Assembly (NCBI GenBank): GCA_024195265.1 | Contig: JAJLRJ010000004.1 | Span: 32,617,785 to 32,681,784, forward strand | Length of the DNA: 64,000 bases | Origin: Dendrophyllia cribrosa | Lineage: Eukaryota; Cnidaria; Anthozoa; Scleractinia; Dendrophylliidae | Direction: 5' to 3' | The notes under the pieces: generated by a model | Database searches by the model: none | The model's input: the letters and a program-made list of their open reading frames with translations, nothing else | Told to the model about the DNA's origin: nothing | Shown here: positions 11,168 to 23,100 of the stretch, piece after piece | Position numbering within the stretch: position 1 is the stretch's first letter | Layout of the letters: each line of letters begins with the position of its first letter | Position numbers and translations under genes: made by a program

Positions 11168-14100
11168 GTAAATCTTTTTGTAGTTTTCCTACTTTTTTTA
11201 CTTTTTGACCGCAAATGAATATAGCTCTAGCGCGAGGTTTTTAAATTTACCATTTCACTGCCAGAGATAATTATGGAGACATGTAGTGTAGGAACTTTTG
11301 AGTCTGTCGACGAAATCCTATGGTGTGGCCATTCAAATGAAACCTAGTCGGCAGTCCTTTTGCACAGTACCATTCATTTTTCAATATACATTACAAAACG
11401 AAATTTGGATTTTTTCTTGAATTTTGATCTTTGGAACTCTTGGAGTTAAAGGATTAAGACGTTCAATTTAAAACATTTATGGAATAGCCGGAATTTAGGA
11501 AAAGTCATTAATGGCCAATTTTGTGATGGAATGAAGAAAAATACTAAGGATAAAGGAATAGTTTCAACCTAATCAAATTGTCAGAGTAATTCAAATTCTA
11601 TTAATTTGGAAATTACAAACATCTCTCACTGGCAGCAGTTTGTTTGCATAAGCCTCAATGTGTTGGAATTAATTGCGAAATCAATTGGAGAATTTGACTA
11701 ACACAGCATCATGCACCCTCAAGGAATTTCTTTTATTTGTACTGAAAATGAAGAACGGGTACTGACGACCATAGACATCCATTAATTTGATACGATTTCC
11801 AACTGGTCACCAGCATACTGTACCACCAAGCGTCCCGGTGAATACCGTAACATATTTGTCAACCGCAGTTATTACAACTACTCATTATAAGTGCAAGCAA
11901 AACGAGAAAAGAAAGAGAAAATACAAATCGCATTTGCGCATAGTATACCTAGGTTATCAAAGTATTGAGGGGAAACTTAAATTTCTCTGCACATTTCGCT
12001 TTTGTTCATTTTCAAAATAACTTCCTGGCGTTTTCTTTACGTATGCTAGTACTGAGTCATATTCTGTCTCAGTATTTACAAAATAACTTCAAAAGAAAGC
12101 TTTTTATCGAGGCACTGAGCTTGGATAGATTGTTCAGTAAATAGTTATACTAAATTATTGTAAACGGACGTTCGCACTCGTCAGACCATGCACTGAATAG
12201 AGTAATGGAGTTTAATAATACGAATAATATAAAAGCCACGTTAGCAGAAGCATCAATATAGCGATTCCTTGTCAGTTCTTGAAAATGGTTTGATTTCACT
12301 GCATCGAAGTAAATCCATTCGGTGCTTTTCTGTTTTTCGTCTTGAACCTACAACACGGAAAATTCCTGACAAACCTCACAAAAGACTCTCCTGTCGAGGT
12401 AGCTGCCCCACTTGCTGTGAAGGCCGCATATTTAATTGAGTCCCTTCTTGTTCGAGGTCGTTCAAGCGAGCGCAGTTTTGATGATGGCACACCTTCGTAT
12501 TAATAAGTTTAATAGTTGCGGTTTGTTATCATCAGTTGATTACGTTGTAACCAATCATCGTTTTTTCCGCTTTTGGGAAACAGTAGAATCATATCAGAAC
12601 GGTTTAATGAGTTGCCTCGAGGACATGAAAAATTCCGCTTTTACTGAAAGGGTCCTGTGAAGCGGAACCCTGCGTATTTAATGTGTCTAAGGTCACCAAG
12701 TCAGTGCTATATGACGACAATCGTAGTCATTTAGCTCCAACCTAAGATGTTGTGATTTCTCACATTAGCTCGGTAAATAGGGCGGTTTTTACTGAATTTT
12801 TTGGTCTAAAGTAGATTCGCAATTGCTTTGGTTTTGCATTGCTACGCTTTTGATTGGCTAAAGAATCTCGCGCCAATTTATCAGTCAATCAAAAGTAAAC
12901 CCAAAACTAACCTTTAGCTTATCTTACTTACACTCGTTTTCCCGCGCTTGGCGCCCGGTACCTGTATTTGCTTTGAGTTCTAATTGGTTCATTAGATTGT
13001 CTGCATCTGCTGTAATTGGCCCAAGTGACTACTACGAAAGTAAATAAGGGATCGATAACTGTCGGAATTTCAGCCACATATTATACTAAATATCTTTAGC
13101 ACAAAATCTGCACTTTCGAAGGGTTTCGATTGAACCACATCAAGGTCAATCTGTTCTTGCCTTAGTCGACTTAAAACACGCAACACAAAAAATTAATAAC
13201 CTGCGTCTTATTTTTTTTCAGTATGAAAGCGGAACTTTTCAGGCCCCCGAGGCAACTAATAAAACATTACTGATAGAATACTTTTGTTCTACATTAGTTG
13301 AAAAAATATCGATTGGTTTAAAGGTTATCGTGTCCGGACACGAATTCTTTTCTTGTAAAAAACAGACGTTACTTGGCAACCATTAGGGTGTGTTTGGACT
13401 TTTTCTTACTAAAAAAAGAATGGATACGAGGCTTAGTTAATTCCCAGGAGGGAGGGGGAGGGACGGAAGTGAGAGGGGGAGGGGGCGTTTGGGTAAAAGA
13501 AGAATGGAAACAGGTCGACTCTCACCTTTTATTCGCCCTGCTCACCCGCTTCACCTTCAAGTAATGCAGATACATGCGATGCCAGAATTATAAAATTGGC
13601 ACCAGTACTCGGACAATATTAAAGCCGATTTTTGGAAGGTCCACGAATTTGACTGAAATGTTACAATATGAAAGTTGATCATGATGCAAGCATGAGGCAC
13701 TGCATGATTGTATAAGTAGCGGCCGGGTTAAATAGGCACTTGACAAGACTGCCAAGTCACACAACAGGTCTTACTAGCCAGTTGTCTGAAATGGACTATT
13801 CATAAGTAAAGGTTTTACTTCGCGTATTACGGGAAATGAGCTATTCTCTTACGTACTTACTTACTCATTGACTTTTTAACTGTTTAAGATCCCACAATAA
13901 TTGTTGATGGAGAACGACAAGGAGATGTACCAGGTTAGAACCGCGCATATTATAGCACCATAGAACTTCAATTGCCTCCAGTTCGACTTTACAATTTATA
14001 AAGAAATGAAAAGAATCATGGGCAGTTTCAGAGTATTCAGAATACGGGCAAATCTCTGCTGACGTCATTGTTTCCATTTTTTCTCATTAGCATTTGAATT

Positions 14101-17100
14101 TATGTACGGAAGACAGCGTGCTAAATACCAATTCAGTGTCTTCAAAAGTTGATAGAGCTTGTTAAAGTTAATAATCTATGCAATTTTTAGCTCTTTTCAT
14201 GTAATATTCTAGAAAATATCAGCTGTCAAAAACTGCAAAATTGCTGGGTGGCAAAAGTGCTAATGTACCATACGTTCTTTGTAAAATTTCTATTTTTGAA
14301 AACAGCATTGCAAAGAGATTATTTAGTATATCGGGCTCACATTTCTAGAGAAAGCCAATTGTGCTATGCCCTTTCAATATTCAGAGTTGACTTTTTTTGT
14401 AGCTTGATTAGGAAACGAGGCGCATATTGCAAAAATTGTAAACAAAGATTGGCCTATAACAGGTGAATGTTCACGTTTCCATCAGTTCTAAAAGTCATTT
14501 ATCAGTTATAAGGATCTATTGACATGCTTGTCAAGTGCCTACTAGCCACACATAGCAGCAATTATCGTTAATATTTATCGTTAATGATCGTTAAATTTCG
14601 TTAATGATACTGAAAACAGCAACAATGCCACCCCCACCATCTATATAAATCCCTGGTCATGTTTTAGGACTATAACCGCTGGATGTTTGCACTAATTCTT
14701 GCTAAAAGCGAGAGAATGTGTTGCAAATTTACTTGATAAATTCATTCCCATGTTTAATTTCAAACATAAAAAAGATACAATTTGCTCTGCTTTATATTCT
14801 TTATATTCTTTTTGGGGAAAAGAGTCATTGTATTGTTATGAAAGGCGTTTATCGTATTGACGGCGGCCGTATGCTTTCGAATTACTCGATTGTCATGAAA
14901 TAATGGATACCGGATCTTAGAAATGAATTAGAATTTTTATTACGTCAGGGTTCCACTGTTACGAAAAGTGAAAGTAGAGAATTATAAACTCATTTATCGC
15001 GATCTAATCCACATATTTCTCATAACCAGCGGAGGAGACCCAAAAGTACGAAGATGAGCTACTGGACGAAATGGCGTACGGTGGAACTGAAGGTGACCAG
15101 GAAACCCTTGTGGAAGGTAGGATCAAACTACGTGTCCCCATACATTTCTTATAGTAGTGGTATGGAGAAATTGTTAAAATCAAGCAATTAATCTCGGGTG
15201 ATCATATTCTTAATTTTCACGACCTTTCTTAGTGATTAAGCATGGATGTTACAAGGAGAAGAACAAAAATATCAACTGAGCCCTGGCAATACAGCGCATC
15301 GCCAAAAAATGTGTCATTTGTGACTTATTTCATATAAAATACAAGTAATTTCGAATCGTGATTAACCCTTTGACTTATAACGGGTAGCAAGTTTAAAATG
15401 AAAGGAAATATTTAAAAACTATTAGCACAGCAATAATGTTCTTTTCAGTAGCCTTCATTTACATGGTCACAATTTAGATGTCAGACAAAAACACGCAGAA
15501 TAATAAAAAAGAATAAAAGAGGGAAAACTTTACCTCATTGCCGTATCCGTCACGAGTAAACAGCAACAAACAATAAAACCCAAATTTGTTTCGCTTTTGC
15601 TTGCAAAACGACGCTGATTACACCGAATCCCAAGTATCGTGGGCTCAACATTTTCTCGCAGTGCCTGCATGCGTATTCTCGTTCCCAGATCTAACGCGAT
15701 GCACAAAAGTTGATACTAAAACGCGGAGGACAACTAAAAGAAAAACGGAGGGCAATTCTTAACTCGTTGCCGTACCGGCACGAGTAACAAGCCAGTACAA
15801 AACTAGAATGACAAATTTAAGCAAGACTTCTTTACAGAATCTCGATTAGAAGAAAAAACAAAATTAACCGGAAAAATAAGACTACACTTAAATCAAATGG
15901 AGTCAAAACCTTTGTAAACAAGCGCTAGATTGTCTAATTAATCTCGTACCCAGATCTCCCACGGTCCGATGGAAGGGAAATCACATTTCAGTTCAGTTCA
16001 AGCACGAGTGAGATCTGGGTACGAGATTATTGTCTTATTACAGTAATTTTTTTAAGCCACAAATGCTGCTTTGTAAAAAACAACAACAAACGCCGAACAA
16101 ACTACTAGTATAAAGCCAACAAATTATAAAATCCAAACTTGTACTCGCCTTTTCGAGGAATAACATTGGCCTTTAATTTTACGGCTGATTGATTTCTTCT
16201 TCCACTTAGTTTCATCACTCGTTCGTCATTGAGTCTTTTTGATACCTCGTTCAAGCGTTTAAAAGATCTTTAGCGTGTTTTCAGATCTTTGTATAAGACT
16301 TATAAGTCAGCCGATGTCAGCCATGCATGGTGAAACTTTGCTAATTTTCTTCATTGTTTTCTTCATTTGCGTCGTTAAATATTTTATCTGGCCAATAATA
16401 ACAACAACAACAACAACGTTTATTTGTGCTGTAAAATTACAAAGATGTATACATAATATATAAATTAAAAATAGATACAGTATTTGGTTACCCAAAATAA
16501 CTAAAAAACTTTGATAGCTTCCGACGTAACCCCGGCGGAATCGTAGAGAGAGCGGGCAAGATCGTAAATTTCCGCCCGCTCCCGGAACCAATCATATTGC
16601 AGGATTCGCAGAATTTTTCCCGCTTGCGCTCTGAGAAAAAAATAATAGTGAAAGTATGTCTTGATTCTGCCTCACTTTCCAAAGGGAGGTATTGATCTAC
16701 TTACAATAAAAGATAAACAGGCAATAAACTACAAAAAGATTTAAGATAAAAACTAAATAACGTGTTAATTTATTACATTTTTTGTCGATAATCTCTTTTT
16801 TCGTTTTTAGAACATTGAATGAATGTACTTGCCTAACATTTGACAAGTATTGTAATTATCTAAATTGAGTAGATTTATAATTTTATCATAATTACTTGAA
16901 GCAGCAATGGAAGCACATTGTTGTGTAAATGAGGGAATAGAGTTCGCTTCTTATGCTGTTGTATCGCGTTTGCAATAAGAAATGTTGTTCGTGCTCTATA
17001 TAGTGAGTTTTTAAGTGAGCAAATGAGTGAGCGAGTGTGTGAGTGAGTGGGTGAGTGTGCAAGTGAGCGAGTAAGTGAGTGAGTGAGTGAGTTAACAGCT

Positions 17101-20100
17101 CAGACAATGTACAGCAGCTCCATAAAATAGCTTTAAAGCGATGGGTCTGTACTTACGACTTCAGTCAACATTTTTCCATTAATTACTGCTGCTCAATTAA
17201 AAAGAACATAAAGAGATCTCTGCATTTCTAAACAAGGTTAATTTTTTTTTTCAGATGACAAGTTTCTTATCAATGGCGAGAAGCTTGGAGCGCAAGAGAT
17301 GGATTTCGATGAAGATCCCACGGAAGTAATTGATGGAGAAGTTGTACCTGATGAGATGGATGAGTCAGCTGAAGATAAACCGGGTTGGAGTAAGTATTTT
17401 ATCAAAACAAATAAAACAAACTTCTTCCCTTTTGTAAATGGATACGCAGAAGGCTGTAGCAACGTTTTGCGAGTCTGATATTCCTAGCCAACCGTATCTT
17501 TTGCAACTAAAAAAAACCCCGAAAAATTAAGAAACTCGTGCGCCAACCCCTCTTCAAAACTATACTCATGGCACCTATTGATACCATCTTTGCTGATGGT
17601 TTAACTCTGGACAGTCATTTGTATAATAATATTACCTTTTAAACAGTGAGCAGTTTCTATTAAAAAAACGCCCTAGCATTTAGGTATTTTATCAGACACG
17701 CTCATCGGTCATATGAATTTTAGATTTTTTTCTTTTAGTCTTGTGTATACATCTCTTATCTCTTTTAGTGAATATTATGTCAGCATACTCGTAATTATAT
17801 TTTCATTTTTTAGTATGGAAAAAACATCCCTTTAGCTGGTGCACAGTGCCAGGGCGACAACTGCTGCGCAAAGTAACGCCAGGGAAGGGGGTAATCACTG
17901 CCGAGGAATGCCAAGCCCTCTGTCTAAAAACACCGGGATGCAACGCTGTTGAACACTGGAATAAATACAACTTTGCTTGCTTCTGGTGTCAAAAAATAGA
18001 TCTTTTGCGACCTTATACCAACCAAAACGATCTGGCCTACCCTGCGCATGTGTGGGAGCATGGTACGTATAACGGTTTTTTGTCACACGCCCAAGATCGC
18101 TCAAGTTACAGAAATAAGCAAAAAAAAAAACATTTGAATTTATTTTGAAATACCACAGAAAAACACTTATTTAAACCTTTCAAAGTATTGATCATATTGC
18201 TGTCGTTGTGTTATTTTTACTTCTATCATTCATTTACACCATATGATCACTCTTGAGTATTTAATCCACAGCCTGGAACGTTAGAACTAGGCACTTAACA
18301 TTGCAAACAATACCACAATAAACTACTGGTTAATAGGACAATCACATGACTTTTGTCGGGCATATAGTTTATTTGTGATAAATGATGCTACGAGGGACAC
18401 AAATAAACTATATGCCCGACAAAAGTCATGTGATTATCATTATTATCAATACACAAGGCCAAATCGTACAAATTCATTTAATAAGAAAAAAATGTTTAAC
18501 AGAAACAGGGCCGTAAATGCGTTTGCAGCCCGTCAAATTCAATATCGCCCGCCACTCACGCGTGTTCTCTCGAAGGCAGTTTCTTATTTGGCCGCGTATA
18601 TTGATAATAATGCATTTTATTTGAATGGTCACAGTTCAAAATTTCAACCTAAGATTCCTAAGATTAAGACACCATGCATATACAGGTTAATACTGTAAAC
18701 AGCACCACGGGAACGCACTATAGCGACTCAAGAGCTTTCATTTTAATGTTCATACAGTCAAACCTGTATCAAGCGGTCAGTTGAAAAGGTCTCGAAAAAA
18801 ATGCTGTAAACCATACCTCTATTAAGTGGTTACCTTTATTACGCCGTCGCGGTCACCTATTCCTAGGTCCCAACGAATTAGTTTTATTGTCTTCAGTTTT
18901 ATCAGACGGTCATCCATGTACCCATGTGATGGCCAGCTGGCAAAACAAAGAGAAGGTATGAAAAGCAGGCTTAACAATTGGAACTTCTTTGGCATATAAG
19001 CGACATTACTCATAAGTACTGTTTAGTTGCTTTATGAATGGTCGGCACTTAAGAATTCCACACATGCACTTCTTAAATATCAGAGCTAGATCGTATAACT
19101 CAATGGGTTTGTTTTCCAAGATTGAAAGGGTAAAGCACTATCATTATTCACTAATCGTTGAAGAACTACGCGTTTAATTAAGGAGGATATTTCAATGTTA
19201 TACGTTAGAATTGGGATGTATAAACATCACTGCTATGTTTAAATGTAAGGCTGCAAGCCTTCGTTTACCTGAGGACACACAAATAAGTACCAAAAAATAA
19301 GTACTAGAAAATAACTTGAATGTCTCACTGTTACATTTCATCCACAACCTCCAAAGTGCAAACAACGTTTCATGACGCAAGCTTGACAAGAACAGGATAT
19401 AATCTAACTGGGCTGCATAGGCAAACAATTTCAAAGAAAATTTGAGAAAATCGAACGGAAAACAAATTCATAAACAACTCTTTATGTTTGTTTACAGTAC
19501 CAGGTCCAACTCCAACTCGTCCAACTCGTCCTTCAGGTAGGTGGATTTTTTTTCTTTTCTTTCCTTTTTTTCCTTTCCTTTTCTTTTTCTAAGCAAACTC
19601 CTTTTCTAGTGTGGGTCTACTACAGCTTGGAGAATGTTAAAGCAAATAGCGGGAAAATGACTTTTATCTATTTATCGGTAATCAAGTCTGAAATAAACGA
19701 AACCCATAATTGCGAAAATCTACTTAATTTAGGTGATATGGTACTAAATCATTAAATACATGTATATATTCGCTCCAGTAGAAGCAAGAGTATTTTCGTA
19801 ATAGTTGGCACAGCCTGTAAGAAGCTTGAAGTTCATTTTTGGAGGATTGAGTGTTGTCTGGTTTAACATTGACTGCTCTGGATAAATAATTATTAAGGTC
19901 AACTAACATTCTTGTTTTACTCTTACAGTCACACGGCCGACTATTCCAATCCATCCAGGTAAGATTATATTTTAGTTTCTGATCCTCATTGCCTCGGTAA
20001 TAACACACACTCTACAAAATAGACCTTGTAAATCCCAGATAACGCGTTTTTATTTTAAGTAAAAAGCATGATTAAAAAAGAATAATTTTCATGAGTCGTA

Positions 20101-23100
20101 AATTTTAGTGTAACATTTTAGTGTAACATGGTGACATAGCCCATTTAAATAGCAAATATACTACATAGAAAAAATCTCGTTATGTATATAACAAACACAA
20201 CACTATGTGGAAAGATCTTTGTAGAGTATTTACACAGGCGCACTCGCTTAACTTGAAAACCTACCTTTGATGGTACTTTAAACTTGAAGGTACCCTGCAG
20301 TCTATTCTGTGCATGCACTGTTTTGTGAGACTCACACGATGGAATGTCAGTTTACCTTCCACCAGTCAAAGATACCCTGCAGTCCCTTCTGCGCATGCAC
20401 TGTTATGTGAGACTCACACGATGGAATGTCAGTTTACCTTCCACCAGTTAAAGATACCCTGCAGTCCCTTCTGCGCATGCACTGTTTTGTGAAACTCACA
20501 CGATGGAATGTCAGTTTACCTTCCACCAGTTAAAGATACCCTGCAGTCCCTTCTGCGCATGCACTGTTATGTGAGACTCACACGATGGAATGTCAGTTTA
20601 CCTTCCACCAGTTAAAGATACCCTGCAGTCCCTTCTGCGCATGAAATTTTATGTGAGACTCGCACGATGGAATGCCAGATTACCTTCCACTTTACTGCAG
20701 AAAACATCCGTTGAATGTGCTGCTGGTGATGTTATTATCAACTGCTCGATCTTTAATTGCCTCAGCACCACTTCTTTTGAACTCATCGACAATGAAATAG
20801 AAGCTTACTTTCGCATGCTTTCCCACCCATAATAGCAGACATTCAGCTTGCGATAAAACTTGAAATTTGTGTCATGTGATTAGTCAGAAAATGAAACGTA
20901 TCGTCAAAATGAAAACAAAAAATGCAAACAAAGTCCAAGCATGCGCACTAGGGACTGCAGGTTCTCATTAAAAAAGCTCTTGTCATTGGCTTAGTTACTG
21001 ACGCAGATGTTGGTGGTTGCAGAGGTCAATGTCACTTGTGGAAAGGACGAGATGTGGATCACCATTCCAAAGTATCTTCTTCCCGCCGTGGACAGAGATC
21101 ATCTTCGCCTCACTGATACAAAGTGTGGAGCCAAAGAGACCCAATCAGAATTCATTCTTCACACGTCGCTGACTGAATGCGGAACGAAGAGCAGGCACAC
21201 CAAGAATTTTGTCTGCTACATGAACGCGGTAGAGGAGATCCCTGTGGAGCACCATCAGATAATCACACGAGTTCGTGATATAGAAATTCCCTTCAGCTGT
21301 TACTACTCAAACATGGGAGTTGTGTCCGCTGTTGGCCTTCAAGTTAAAAGCAAGAAGATCGTATTTTCCAAAAAAGGATTTGGAAAATTCGTCCTGGACA
21401 TGGACATTTTCCCAGATGGCAGATACCATATCCCATACAAGAAGAAAGATTTTCCAATAATGGTGGAACTGAGAAAATTGTTGTTTGTGGAAGTCAGCGT
21501 TGATACAGAAGACGACAGGCTGGCGATTTTGGCACAAGATTGCTGGGCTACACCCAACGCTAATCCCTTAAATCTCGCTTTGAGATACGTATTCATCAAA
21601 GATGGGTAAATATTTGTTTAGCTTAATAAGGCTACTGTCTAGTGCTTTGGGTGTTAAGGTTGATATTTAGATGTACATCGGGGCGGGGTAGCATGGGTTG
21701 ATCTTTCGTAAGTATTACAGGCTTTCGATTCCACGTGGTCCTTTGCATTTTTGGTCCATTACACTTCTTACCTTTTTGTCAAAAAGAGCTGTATAAAATG
21801 ACAATCAACGGAACAAACTCAACAAGTTCCTGTTATTTCCTTTTAGATGTGCAGTAGATGACACCGTAATGGACATTCCAACAGCAGATAAACGCATTCA
21901 GCGATTCAAACTTGAGGCCTTCAAGTTCGTTGGTGACCATCAGTTCGTGTACATGCACTGCAAGGTCATTGTCTGTAACGCGACGGATGATAACTCACGC
22001 TGCGCACAGGGCTGTGTTCAACGAAGAAAGAGATCTCTCATGACTCAAGAGTCCAAGGATGAGGAGTACCTTCTGGCTCAGGGGCCGTTCATGCGCTCAG
22101 ATGAAGAAGAGACTAAACTTGACGAAACAATGAAAGACATGCGCGATGTAGACAAAAGTGGTAAGTTTGTAAATTAGAGATAAAGTTTATCAGCAAATGT
22201 ATCCTAGTTAAGTGAACCTAACAACATGGACAAAGTCACTTGCGTTCTTATTGGTATGCCATTCCCCAATACGCGTGCTTGAGGGGTAAAATGTTGTACA
22301 CACACTACTACTACTACTCAGCCGGCTGCAAGGCAGTCGGCCACGATCCTTCTCCACTGTTTCCTATCCTGCGCCATCCGTCTGATTTCCTCTGGTAGTG
22401 GTGGGTGCTCGCTGTTTATGACCTTGGCAATATACTGGTGGAACATTGTTTTTCGCCTGCCAGATTTTCGCTTTCCATGCCGAGGTTGATAGAAGGCATA
22501 TTTGTTAATAGGCTTGTCGGTTGGTTTTCTCAAGATGTGACCCAGAAATTTCAACTGACGGCGATGGATTTCTAGGATCAGGGGCTTCTGCTTGACCTGT
22601 TTTAGTATGTCTTCATTCCGGATGAAATCTAATCTCTTAACGCCAAGCATTATTCGGTACACATACGATTGAGTAAAAATGTTGAAAATGGGATAAATCA
22701 TTTTTTCACTAGTTGTTAAATGCTAATCTCGGTAATGAAATGAAAAAGGTATCATCATGTCACAAGCGTCAAACAAAGAAAAATACTATTTAATTTATTT
22801 CTTTGTCCCGCGCTCGTGACATGATAAACAGTACATCATCCGCTTTTTCATTTTTACTTTTATTACATCCATTTTGAAATCACTGGTGATCCTTGCAATC
22901 TGATTGGCTCTCAGCAGTGCGATTTATTCCCGAATCGCACTGTTTTTTGCTTTAAATCGCATCTTTTTCTCAGCTGTGCGATTTATTCCCAAATCGTACT
23001 ATTTTTTGCTCTAAATCGCATCTATAAGTCACATCAATATAGGTACTGACTAAAATCCTGTATTTGGGCAATTAAATTGTGCGATTTCAAAATGGATGTA

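Noticed and set aside
16892..17107. His/Leu/Thr-rich minus-strand frame
   Set aside because: A reading of the GTGA/GAGT microsatellite in the ZP gene's intron.
17846..18148. A 100-codon plus frame with an internal Met as a separate gene
   Set aside because: It is exon 4 of the ZP gene plus intron read-through past the donor at 18063. The phase and flanking exons fix the true limits.
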